Positions 7,621 through 15,193 of a DNA stretch of 45,391 nt are shown here, piece by piece. The notes below the pieces were generated by a model. It searched no databases. It was not told the origin of the DNA and was given only the letters and a program-made list of their open reading frames with translations. How positions within the stretch are numbered: the stretch's first letter is position 1; each line of letters starts with the position of its first letter. Source of the stretch: a virus; the IMG/VR virus record IMGVR_UViG_3300048797_000370, positions 1-45,391 of that record. The stretch is one strand, 5' to 3'. The position numbers were made by a program, and so were the translations under genes.

Positions 7621-8220
7621 ATGACCTATTTCGATTTCAACTCGGCCGCTGAACAATCTTCATTCGACCCTATTCCAAAAGGCACCAACGTCCGAGTGCA
7701 CATGACTATCCGCCCGGGTGGTTTCGATGATGTGGCCCAGGGTTGGACCGGTGGCTACGCCACCCGTAACGACAAGAGTGGTTCGGTCTACCTGAACTGT
7801 GAGTTCGTGGTGACCGAGGGCGAATTCGCTCGGCGCAAGATGTGGTCGCTGATCGGCTTGCACAGCCCCAAAGGCCCGGAGTGGGCCAACATGGGCCGCA
7901 CCTTTGTCAAGGCGATCCTCAACTCGGCGCGCGGGATTCATCCCGGTGATAACAGCCCGACCGCGCAGAACGCCCGACGCATCAGCGGCTTCACCGATCT
8001 GGATGGCATCGAATTTCTGGGCAAGGTTGACTGGGAGAAAGACCAGAACGGCCAGGACAAGAGCGTCATCAAGTCGGCCATCACCCCCGACCACAAGGAC
8101 TATGCCGCCCTGATGGGGGCTGCTCGCCCCGCCTCACCTCCTGCAGCCAGCACGCCCAACGCCTACGCCCAGGCCAGCGGTCGCGCACCGGTGCCGGGTC
8201 GTCCGAGCTGGGCGCAGTAA
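7621..8220 (+). CDS. Putative phage ssDNA-binding protein
   Basis: A 199-residue protein with an OB-like strand pattern (NVRVHMTIRPGGFDD, GSVYLNCEFVVTEGEFARRKMW) and a disordered Pro/Ala-rich tail ending in SWAQ. The layout resembles phage proteins of the DUF669 kind that act as single-stranded DNA-binding proteins. The position directly after the Sak4-like ATPase, two bases after its stop codon, supports this. Without a search, the family assignment remains tentative. Confidence 0.6.
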   Translation: MTYFDFNSAAEQSSFDPIPKGTNVRVHMTIRPGGFDDVAQGWTGGYATRNDKSGSVYLNCEFVVTEGEFARRKMWSLIGLHSPKGPEWANMGRTFVKAILNSARGIHPGDNSPTAQNARRISGFTDLDGIEFLGKVDWEKDQNGQDKSVIKSAITPDHKDYAALMGAARPASPPAASTPNAYAQASGRAPVPGRPSWAQ

Positions 8221-8233
8221 AGGGGCCGCCACC

Positions 8234-9907
8234 ATGATGCTACGTCCCCGCCAAGCCCTGTTGGTCGAGCGCACCTTAGCGGCGCTGCACCAGCACGGCA
8301 ACACCCTGGCTGTCGCACCAACCGGTTCAGGCAAGACCATCATGCTGTCGGCGGTGGCCGGCAGCCTGCTGGCCGAGCCTGATGCCAAGGCCTGCATCCT
8401 TGCGCACCGCACTGAACTGACGGGTCAGAACCGTGCCAAGTTCGCACGGGTCAACCCAGGTCTGAGTACCTCGGTATTTGATGCCCAGGAGAAATCATGG
8501 GAAGGAAATGCCACCTTCGCCATGGTGCAGACCCTGTCGCGCCCATCGCACCTGGATCAAATCCCCACGCTTGATTTACTGGTCATCGATGAGGCGCATC
8601 ACGCGTCATCACCGAGCTACCGGGCCGTCATCGAGAAGGTGCAAAGCCGCAATCCCAAGGCGGCCATCTGCGGTTTGACTGCTACCCCGAACCGGGGAGA
8701 CGGCCAGGCTCTGCGCGACATCTTCTCCAACCTGTCGGACCAAATCACCTTAGGGGAGATGATCGCCAGCGGTCACTTGGTTTCGCCCAGGACCTTTGTG
8801 ATCGATGTCGGCGCCCGGGAAGCGCTGCAAAACGTTCGGCGCACGGCCACAGACTTCGACATGGACGAGGTCGCCTCCATCCTGAACAAGACGCTGGTCA
8901 CAGATGCCGTCATCAAGAACTGGAAGGACAAGGCCTTCGGTCGCAAGACCATCGTCTTCTGCTCGACCGTGGCCCATGCTCAAAACGTGTGTGACGGATT
9001 CTGTGAAGCTGGCGTGCGCGCAGTCCTGATTCACGGCGAGTTGTCGGACACCGAACGCAAGGCGCGGTTGACCAGCTACGAGTCCGGCGATGCGCAAGTG
9101 GTTGTAAATGTGGCCGTCCTGACTGAGGGCTACGACTACACGCCGAGCGCCTGTGTGATCCTGCTTCGCCCCAGTTCCTACAAGTCCACCTTCATCCAGA
9201 TGGTGGGGCGCGGCCTGCGCATCGTCGATCCGCAGGAGTTCCCCGGTGTCATCAAGACCGACTGCATCGTGCTGGACTTCGGCACGGCCAGCCTGATGCA
9301 CGGCGCGCTGGAGGAGGATGTCAATCTTGACGGCCATCTGCATGATGGTGAGGCGCCCACCAAAGACTGCCCCCAATGCGGAGCGATCGTTCCGCTGGCT
9401 GTGATGGAGTGCCCGTTTTGCGATCACACCTGGAAGCACCAACCCGAGCAGGACGGCGTTTTAAGCGATTTCGTCATGAGCGAAATTGATTTACTCAAGC
9501 GCTCCAACTTTCGCTGGTGTGATTTGTTTGGCTGCGACGATGCCTTGATGGCCACGGGTTTCAATGCCTGGGGTGGTGTGTTCTTCCTCAATGGACGCTG
9601 GCATGCGGTTGGCGGCGGCCGGGATTTGCCGTCCCGGCTGCTTGCCGTCGGTGACCGCATGGTCTGCATGGCACAAGCTGACGACTGGCTCAACGAGCGT
9701 GAATCTGCGGACTCTGCGCATAAGACGTGCCGCTGGCTCAATGAGCCGCCGACATCGAAGCAACTCCAGTACCTGCCGCAAGCGATGCGCGCCGATTTCG
9801 GTATGACCCGCTATCAAGCCTCGGCCTTGCTCTCCTTCCAGTTCAACAAGTCGCAAATCCAGCGACTGGTGGTGGCTGCCAACGACGCTTATCGGGAGGC
9901 TGCGTGA
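8234..9907 (+). CDS. DEAD/DEAH-box superfamily 2 helicase with zinc ribbon
   Basis: A 557-residue SF2 helicase: Walker A TGSGKT at residues 30-35, DEAH at 119-122, SAT-like motif III as GLTATPNRGDG, and the second RecA domain with MVGRGLRI near residue 322. A CPQC/CPFC zinc ribbon (Cys379, 382, 393, 396) follows, then a 150-residue C-terminal extension of unknown function. It is expected to unwind or remodel DNA during phage replication or recombination. It lies in the early operon, and its stop overlaps the next start (GTGA). Confidence 0.9.
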   Translation: MMLRPRQALLVERTLAALHQHGNTLAVAPTGSGKTIMLSAVAGSLLAEPDAKACILAHRTELTGQNRAKFARVNPGLSTSVFDAQEKSWEGNATFAMVQTLSRPSHLDQIPTLDLLVIDEAHHASSPSYRAVIEKVQSRNPKAAICGLTATPNRGDGQALRDIFSNLSDQITLGEMIASGHLVSPRTFVIDVGAREALQNVRRTATDFDMDEVASILNKTLVTDAVIKNWKDKAFGRKTIVFCSTVAHAQNVCDGFCEAGVRAVLIHGELSDTERKARLTSYESGDAQVVVNVAVLTEGYDYTPSACVILLRPSSYKSTFIQMVGRGLRIVDPQEFPGVIKTDCIVLDFGTASLMHGALEEDVNLDGHLHDGEAPTKDCPQCGAIVPLAVMECPFCDHTWKHQPEQDGVLSDFVMSEIDLLKRSNFRWCDLFGCDDALMATGFNAWGGVFFLNGRWHAVGGGRDLPSRLLAVGDRMVCMAQADDWLNERESADSAHKTCRWLNEPPTSKQLQYLPQAMRADFGMTRYQASALLSFQFNKSQIQRLVVAANDAYREAA

Positions 9908-10326
9908 AATGCGCGGTCTGCTCACGCGAAGCCAGGCACCTGGGCTGGTTCAACCCGCGGCTCAAGCGCAACGATCCCGCGCGCTACTCGGACCGATGGG
10001 TGTTCTGCTCCAAGGCGTGCCAGAACGCGTTCTCTCAAATCATGAACAAAACGGAGGGTCAAATGGTCGATCCGAGTGAGATGGAAATTGCGGCAATGCA
10101 TTCCTGCCTGCTTCCGCTTGGTGAATTCGTGGGCGCGATCGGCATGACGCGGGCGCTGGCCGACTACAGCCGCGAGGAGATTTTGACCTTGGTCGAGGTG
10201 GTGGTCACGGCCTATCAAAACCACATGCTCGCCGAGCACGAGCGCGAAGCGGCCAAAGACAGGGCCTACTTTGAAAGACTCTTTGCCGAGCAGGAACGCA
10301 CTTCATCAATGGGGAATGCAAAGTGA
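9904..10326 (+). CDS. Small zinc-finger phage protein (DUF6511-like)
   Basis: A 140-residue protein with an N-terminal cysteine pattern, CAVC near residue 3 and CSKAC near residue 36, which probably binds one zinc. The remainder is helical and acidic (SREEILTLVEVVVTAYQNHM, then EHEREAAKDRAYFERLFAEQ). It resembles DUF6511 proteins, which often sit between a helicase and a PD-(D/E)XK nuclease in phage early operons. Function unknown. It begins at GTG overlapping the helicase stop, and its stop overlaps the nuclease start, so it is translationally coupled on both sides. Confidence 0.7.
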   Translation: MKCAVCSREARHLGWFNPRLKRNDPARYSDRWVFCSKACQNAFSQIMNKTEGQMVDPSEMEIAAMHSCLLPLGEFVGAIGMTRALADYSREEILTLVEVVVTAYQNHMLAEHEREAAKDRAYFERLFAEQERTSSMGNAK

Positions 10327-11081
10327 CGCTGGACTTTAATCACCGGCCCACGCTTGAAGATCAGATTTGCGGCCTGATTGATGTCGCTCTAAGTTGCGAG
10401 CGTGATGGTCAGACGCCGCGTGACTACCTCGGTGCATCCCGCTTGGGCGTGACCTGTGAGCGTGCGCTGCAGTACGAGTACACCCACACGCCAGTCGATG
10501 CCGGACGGGACTTTTCCGGTCGTTTGCTTCGTATTTTCGAAGTTGGCCACACCCTGGAGGACCTAGCGGTGCGCTGGCTGCGTCTGGCTGGGTTCGACCT
10601 GTATACGCGCAAGACCAAAGGTGGCCAGTTCGGGTTCTCGGTGGCGGGTGGACGGATACGGGGCCACGTTGACGGCATATTGGATGGCGGCCCTGTCGAT
10701 ATTGGTCTGAGATACCCAGCGATCTGGGAGTTCAAGACCATGAACGACAAGTCCTGGCGTGACACCGTTAAACAGGGTGTGGCCAAGTCAAAACCGGTCT
10801 ATGCGGCACAGGTCGCGGTCTACCAAGCCTACATGGAGGCCAGCATCCCAGGTGTCTCAGACAACCCGGCGCTGTTTACGGCCATCAATAAAAACACCCA
10901 GGAAATCTGGTTTGAGTTGTTGCCCTTTGATGGTGGATTGGCGCAGCGCATGTCTGACCGTGCGGTCAAAGTTATTTCGGCCACCGAAGCTGGTGAACTA
11001 TTGCCGCGCCACACCACAACACCCACGCACCAGGAGTGCAAATTCTGCTCATGGCAAGACCGGTGCTGGAGCGCTGCATGA
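10323..11081 (+). CDS. PD-(D/E)XK family nuclease (RecB/Cas4-like)
   Basis: A 252-residue nuclease. The core GHVDGILDG (near residue 117) followed by WEFKTMND (near 136) fits the D...ExK active site, and QVAVYQAYM supplies the conserved QxxxY helix. The C-terminal CKFCSWQDRC has cysteines like those that hold an iron-sulfur cluster in Cas4/AddB-type nucleases, although only three are visible here. It probably resects DNA ends for the Sak4-like annealing system. The start is GTG overlapping the upstream stop, and its stop overlaps the primase start as ATGA. Confidence 0.85.
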   Translation: MTLDFNHRPTLEDQICGLIDVALSCERDGQTPRDYLGASRLGVTCERALQYEYTHTPVDAGRDFSGRLLRIFEVGHTLEDLAVRWLRLAGFDLYTRKTKGGQFGFSVAGGRIRGHVDGILDGGPVDIGLRYPAIWEFKTMNDKSWRDTVKQGVAKSKPVYAAQVAVYQAYMEASIPGVSDNPALFTAINKNTQEIWFELLPFDGGLAQRMSDRAVKVISATEAGELLPRHTTTPTHQECKFCSWQDRCWSAA

Positions 11082-13255
11082 CGGTTGAAATTTTGAATTG
11101 GTTGGATTTCAATGATGCGCCACAGCAGCGTGCCGATTTGAGCGAGGAAATCCATGCCTTGCGCACTGGTCTGATGGATCGGTTGGAAGCAGTCTTGCGC
11201 TACCTCTTTCCCGCCGGTCAAGTCAAAGGGAACAAATTCTATGTGGGCGATGTTGACGGCACACCGGGCAAAAGCCTCGTGGTGGAACTCGAGGGGCCAC
11301 GCCGAGGTTTATGGAAGGACTTTTCCAACGACGATGGTGGCGATCTGATCGACATCTGGGCCATGTCGCGCGGTCTATCGGTGAAACATGATTTTGTGCA
11401 AGTGCTCCAGGAGGTCAGCCAGTGGCTTGGATTTGCGCCACCTATCACACGACCAATTCGTCGTGATGCACGCAGCGCACCCACCGATGACCTTGGTCCA
11501 TACACTGCAAAGTGGGATTACCTGTCCACTCAGGGCGAACTGATCGCCTGTGTGTATCGCTACGACCCAACCACGGGTAAGGAGTTCCGGCCATGGGATG
11601 TTTCCAGCCGGATGTGGCGCGCGCCGGATTCAAGGCCTTTGTACAACTTGCCGTCAGTTGCTGCATCTCGCCAAGTCGTCCTGGTTGAAGGTGAAAAATG
11701 TGCCGATGCACTGATTGGCATCGGCATCACTGCCACAACGGCTATGAACGGTGCAAAAGCACCTATCGATAAAACCGACTGGAGTCCACTCAAAAGCAAA
11801 GACGTTGTCATTTGGCCGGATCGGGATTGTCCTGGCATGGATTACGCCCAAAACGCCGCCCGGGCCAGTGTGCTGGCAGGCTGTGCATCTGTGTGCATTT
11901 TGGTGCCGCCCGATGACAAACCGGAAAAGTGGGATGCCGCCGACGGTGTTGAGGAGGGCTTTGACTGCTTAACTTTCATTGCCGAAGGCCAGCGCCAGGC
12001 CATCAAGGTAGCAGCGCCTGTTTTACCGAGCTTCTCACTGGGCCAACTGCTCGACGACGACTCCCCAATGCCGCCGGACATCATCGCTCCAAAGGTGCTG
12101 ACACCGGGGAGTTTGACGGTCTTTGGCGGTGCGCCCAAAGTCGGCAAAAGCGACTTCCTTCTGGCTTGGCTCGCGCACATGGCCGCAGGGATGACCTTCC
12201 TGGGCATGCATCCACCGCGCCCCTTGCGCATTTTTTACCTGCAAGCGGAGGTGCAGTACTACTACCTGCGCGAACGTGTCAAAGCCATCAAGCTGCCATC
12301 ACACCGCATCAAAGATGCGCGCCAAAACCTGTTCTGCACACCGCAGGTTCACCTAATTCTCAATGAAAGTGGTGTGGCTCAGGCGATTGCGGCCATCAAA
12401 GATGCCTTCCCCCAGGAACCCCCAGACATCATCGCCATTGACCCGCTGCGCAATGTGTTCGACGGCGGCGAAGGTTCTTCTGGAGAAAACGACAACGCGG
12501 CAATGCTTTTCTTTTTGCAGCAAAGAATTGAACGCATCCTCATAGCAGTCAATCCTGACGGGGGTGTGATTTTGGTGCACCACACCAAGAAGATGGGTAA
12601 GAAACAGTTCGAAGAGGATCCGTTTCAGGCATTCGCCGGCGCTGGCAGTCTGCGCGGCTTTTACTCATGTGGGCTGGTACTGCATCGCCCGGACGAGTCA
12701 AGCAGCATACGGCAACTGATTGTTGAGCTACGCAACGGTCCAGCCATCCCCACAAAGCATGTTGACAAGATCAATGGTGAGTGGCGTGAAGTGGACTCCA
12801 ACCGACGCCTGGTCTTGCAAGATCACGGCGCAAAACTCGATGCCGAGCGCAGGCGCAAGCACGACACCATCTTGCAAATCCTGTTCGACGAGGCTGGGCG
12901 TGGGCGTTGCTACACGGCCAATCAATTCGCCGATAGCTTTGAAGGCAAGGCAGGCCTGGGTGCCAGCCGAACCATCAACGAGCGCTTGGCCGTGTTGGCC
13001 AGCAAAGGCTACGTCAAATTCTGCAAAGACAACGCGCCCTACGGTTTGCCCTCCGTTGGGCGCAGCAAGTTTGGCTACCTGTGCGTCGAGGACATGCTGT
13101 TGACGCGCCCCATTGGCCCGCCCGATGAGGTGACCGGAGAGGTTCATACCGACTCACTGAGGATCTACCCGACCCACTACAAGTGCCCCCAAACCGGTGC
13201 TCTGCTGCCCGTTGAAAACCCCGATGTCTGGATATATCAAGAGGAAATATTATGA
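11078..13255 (+). CDS. Toprim primase fused to RepA-type helicase ATPase
   Basis: A 725-residue replication protein. After an N-terminal region that may bind DNA (residues 1-150), a Toprim domain carries VEGEKCADAL (Glu204-Glu206) and WPDRDCPG (Asp248, Asp250). A RepA/AAA_25-type ATPase follows with Walker A GGAPKVGKS at 350-358 and an IIAIDPLRN Walker B. The C-terminal 150 residues contain a winged-helix-like segment (FADSFEGKAGLGASRTINER). It would prime and unwind DNA at the phage origin. I chose the ATG at 11078, which overlaps the nuclease stop, over 11036. The repeat array directly downstream is a likely target. Confidence 0.9.
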   Translation: MTVEILNWLDFNDAPQQRADLSEEIHALRTGLMDRLEAVLRYLFPAGQVKGNKFYVGDVDGTPGKSLVVELEGPRRGLWKDFSNDDGGDLIDIWAMSRGLSVKHDFVQVLQEVSQWLGFAPPITRPIRRDARSAPTDDLGPYTAKWDYLSTQGELIACVYRYDPTTGKEFRPWDVSSRMWRAPDSRPLYNLPSVAASRQVVLVEGEKCADALIGIGITATTAMNGAKAPIDKTDWSPLKSKDVVIWPDRDCPGMDYAQNAARASVLAGCASVCILVPPDDKPEKWDAADGVEEGFDCLTFIAEGQRQAIKVAAPVLPSFSLGQLLDDDSPMPPDIIAPKVLTPGSLTVFGGAPKVGKSDFLLAWLAHMAAGMTFLGMHPPRPLRIFYLQAEVQYYYLRERVKAIKLPSHRIKDARQNLFCTPQVHLILNESGVAQAIAAIKDAFPQEPPDIIAIDPLRNVFDGGEGSSGENDNAAMLFFLQQRIERILIAVNPDGGVILVHHTKKMGKKQFEEDPFQAFAGAGSLRGFYSCGLVLHRPDESSSIRQLIVELRNGPAIPTKHVDKINGEWREVDSNRRLVLQDHGAKLDAERRRKHDTILQILFDEAGRGRCYTANQFADSFEGKAGLGASRTINERLAVLASKGYVKFCKDNAPYGLPSVGRSKFGYLCVEDMLLTRPIGPPDEVTGEVHTDSLRIYPTHYKCPQTGALLPVENPDVWIYQEEIL

Positions 13256-13275
13256 AAATCAGCGCCAAAAACCAT

Positions 13276-13468
13276 CCGCAATCTGGATTTTTTTTCCGCA
13301 ATCTGGACCCAGATTGCTGCAATCTGCAATCTGGCCGCAAACTTAGTTCGTTGATTTATATAGGTTTTCCGGGAAAATCCAGATTGCGGATTCCAGATTG
13401 CGGCGAGTCCCCGCAATCTGGAATTTACCCTAATAAATCAACAACTTACGAAAATTTCCAGATTGCGG
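13276..13468. repeat. CCGCAATCTGGA repeat array, putative replication origin
   Basis: Full 12-mers in + orientation start at 13276, 13296 and 13411; inverted full copies (TCCAGATTGCGG) start at 13378, 13392 and 13457. Partial copies lie at 13309-13317 (inverted), 13319-13326 and 13326-13334. The first two are exactly 20 bases apart. An AT-rich stretch, about 13339-13377, lies in the middle and another at 13423-13456. Repeats of one word in both orientations around AT-rich DNA, directly after a primase-helicase gene, fit an iteron-type origin or a large operator. Confidence 0.65.
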
Positions 13469-13477
13469 GGAACCCCT

Positions 13478-13521
13478 TCTCCCTACGGGAGAGAGGTAAA
13501 CCCCGCTTACGCGGGATTACC
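13478..13521. other. Two adjacent hairpins before the RuvC-like gene
   Basis: TCTCCC-TAC-GGGAGA (13478-13492) is followed by GGTAA-A-CCCCGC / GCGGG-A-TTACC (13495-13521). Neither has a clear T-run, so they may be origin structures or an attenuator rather than terminators. Together with the repeat array they account for the 310-base gap between the primase and RuvC-like genes. Confidence 0.5.
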
Positions 13522-13565
13522 TCTTGTGCTGTTTTGTCCATGATGGGTGGCAGTGGAGGTACGGT

Positions 13566-14030
13566 ATGAGCACCACCATCCTGACCCTGGACTTGGGCAC
13601 GACTACTGGCTGGGCACTGCGACCCCATGACGGCAACACCGCCCACGGCTTCGTCAGCTTCAAGTCGCAGCGCTTCGAAGGCGGTGGCATGCGCTACTTG
13701 CGCTTCAAGCACTGGCTGACTGAGCTCAAGAACATCACGGGTGACATCAACGTCGTGTACTTCGAGGAGGTACGCCGACACGTTGGTGTGGACGCAGCCC
13801 ACGTTTACGGCGGCTTGATGGCAACGCTCACCGCTTGGTGCGAGCACCACCGCATTCCCTACCAGGGTGTACCAGTTGGCACGATCAAGAAGCACGCAAC
13901 CGGCAAAGGCAACGCGGGCAAGACGGAAGTCATTGCCGCCATGCGCGCCCTCGGTCACCCCGTCACTGACGACAACGAAGCCGATGCCCTGGCCATCCTG
14001 CACTGGGCAATCGATACACAGGAGGCTTGA
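13566..14030 (+). CDS. RuvC-like Holliday junction resolvase
   Basis: A 154-residue RNase H-fold nuclease with the acidic residues expected of RuvC: Asp9 in LTLDLGTTTGW, Glu67/68 in VVYFEEV, and Asp135/136 and Asp140 in DDNEADALAILHW. Phage members cut branched DNA before packaging. The ATG at 13566 is preferred over 13524, because GGAGG lies nine bases upstream and the fold begins there. Next gene starts one base after the stop. Confidence 0.85.
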   Translation: MSTTILTLDLGTTTGWALRPHDGNTAHGFVSFKSQRFEGGGMRYLRFKHWLTELKNITGDINVVYFEEVRRHVGVDAAHVYGGLMATLTAWCEHHRIPYQGVPVGTIKKHATGKGNAGKTEVIAAMRALGHPVTDDNEADALAILHWAIDTQEA

Positions 14031-14031
14031 C

Positions 14032-14244
14032 ATGAAAATCCCCGCCCACAACTACCAATGCCCTCTGGGTCGCCTGCAGCCTCAGGTCACCGATCTGGAC
14101 GCAGTCAAGGAGCAAGGCTGGCGCGACCAGCACATCCTTGTCGTCAACGCCGAGGACAAGCGATTGGACTTTTGCGAGCGAGAGCTGGTGCGCCGCATCG
14201 GTGAGCGACTCTATGGTCAAGGAGGTCGTCATGCAAAGGCTTAA
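14032..14244 (+). CDS. Small conserved phage protein, unknown function
   Basis: A 70-residue protein starting MKIPAHNYQCPLGRLQPQ, preceded by GGAGG. It has no motif that I can name. Its end (ERELVRRIGERLYGQGGR) is basic and helical, and it overlaps the start of the next gene by 14 bases. I believe similar short proteins recur between RuvC-like and DUF6362 genes in betaproteobacterial prophages. The role is unknown. Confidence 0.7.
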   Translation: MKIPAHNYQCPLGRLQPQVTDLDAVKEQGWRDQHILVVNAEDKRLDFCERELVRRIGERLYGQGGRHAKA

Positions 14245-14677
14245 AACAGTCTCAGAGTCTCGAACCCACGATGATGCAACGTGGACTTCAGATGCGGTCG
14301 CTGTGCGTTTTCAGGACGCTGCTACCACCGCCAGACGACTGCCTTCAGCGAAGGTGCAGGGCTACTTCAACGCATGGCCTGACATCGTGCGCTGCCAATG
14401 GGAAGTGCTCGCGGCCGAAGAGCGTGTGGTCTGCAGTTTCCCACCGACTCCGAAGGATGTTGAGAGAATGCTCGAAGTCATGCGCTGGGTGCAGTGGCTC
14501 GAAGTTGAGCAGCGCCACCTGGTCTGGATGCGCGCCAAACGCTACGGCTGGCGCGAGATTTCCATTCGCTTTGGCTGCTGCACCAAGACGGCACAGCGTC
14601 ACTGGCAAATGGCGATGCAATGCATGATTGAGCAGCTGAATGGTGTACCTGGCGCAACGAAAAGCAACAGAGATTAA
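14231..14677 (+). CDS. DUF6362 family protein
   Basis: A 148-residue protein that fits DUF6362: RFQDAATTARRLPSAKVQGY, then WPDIVRCQW, then a middle helix VMRWVQWLEVEQRHLVWMRA and a C-terminal HTH-like region, YGWREISIRFGCCTKTAQRH. Proteins of this kind are common at the end of phage early modules and look like DNA-binding regulators, perhaps of late genes. The ATG at 14231 has AAGGAGG upstream. It is the last gene before a long non-coding stretch with a terminator. Confidence 0.8.
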   Translation: MQRLKTVSESRTHDDATWTSDAVAVRFQDAATTARRLPSAKVQGYFNAWPDIVRCQWEVLAAEERVVCSFPPTPKDVERMLEVMRWVQWLEVEQRHLVWMRAKRYGWREISIRFGCCTKTAQRHWQMAMQCMIEQLNGVPGATKSNRD

Positions 14678-14975
14678 GGATGCTTTAGGGTCGTTTCAAA
14701 AGCCTGCGCAAAGATGACAAAAGTGGCTTCTTGTGGCTTGTCGCAAAGCAGGTCGTTTTGGACTACATTTGCGGCTATGGATGGGTAAAAGCGCTGGCAA
14801 CAAAGCCGGTTCCCCGAGTGAGAGGGGTCCTTCCTCGCCAAAATCCAATGCGGGGGGAAAAAGCGCAAGACTGCCCTACAGTCAGACTGCAAACTTAGGT
14901 TTGCGGTAGTTTGCACCACAGCAGGTTTGCACCCCTGGCTTCCAGGTTTTTTGATCCCCCTGATTCATTTTTCTG

Positions 14976-15010
14976 AACCCGCCATCGGTCTTTTCTGACG
15001 GCGGGTTTTC
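14976..15010 (+). terminator. Terminator closing the early operon
   Basis: AACCCGCC (14976-14983) pairs with GGCGGGTT (15000-15007), followed by TTCTATTTT. The loop also contains short complementary segments (GTC/GAC). Confidence 0.75.
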
Positions 15011-15103
15011 TATTTTCCTCCGGTGCTCGCAGTCGCGAGCTTCGCGGCCCGTTACAGGTTTCCTCCATTCCTGTGCGGGCCGCACTTTTTTGAAATCAAT
15101 CCA

Positions 15104-15175
15104 TTGAATCCTCTCAACGTCGAATACCGCAAGGTTGACGCGCTCATCAGCTATGCCAGCAATCCAATCAAATGA
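15104..15175 (+). pseudogene. Duplicated N-terminal remnant of a ParB-like protein
   Basis: Read from TTG at 15104, the bases give LNPLNVEYRKVDALISYAS then NPIK and a stop at 15173. NVEYRKVDALI-YA matches the usual first segment of phage ParB/methyltransferase proteins. The neighbouring gene restarts at 15194 with its own equivalent (TAKLLPYARNSRTH). This looks like a leftover from an earlier copy or from a recombination point. It could instead be a short leader peptide. Confidence 0.5.
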
Positions 15176-15193
15176 ATCCGCAGAGGTAAATCC

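Larger units (their letters stand above)
14678..15193. other. Intergenic stretch between early genes and methyltransferase
   Basis: This 516-base gap holds a cluster of GTTTGC words (14899-14904, 14909-14914, 14925-14930, with inverted GCAAAC at 14889-14894), a weak hairpin with six Ts (CCTGG/CCAGG, 14934-14952), a strong terminator at 14976, and a ParB-like remnant at 15104. Weak leftward reading frames here show no family features and are disregarded. Confidence 0.6.

Noticed and set aside
13276-13468. CRISPR array
   Set aside because: Repeats are only 12 bases, occur in both orientations and lack uniform spacers; no cas genes nearby.
13252-13569. 105-residue rightward reading frame after the primase gene
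   Set aside because: Its codons are made of the CCGCAATCTGGA repeats and hairpins; composition is unlike a protein (repeated NPQSG/IPDCG) and it runs into the RuvC-like ribosome site.
14674-15085. Two leftward frames in the 14.7-15.1 kb gap
   Set aside because: They cross terminator hairpins and the GTTTGC repeats, lack ribosome sites, and show no recognisable pattern.
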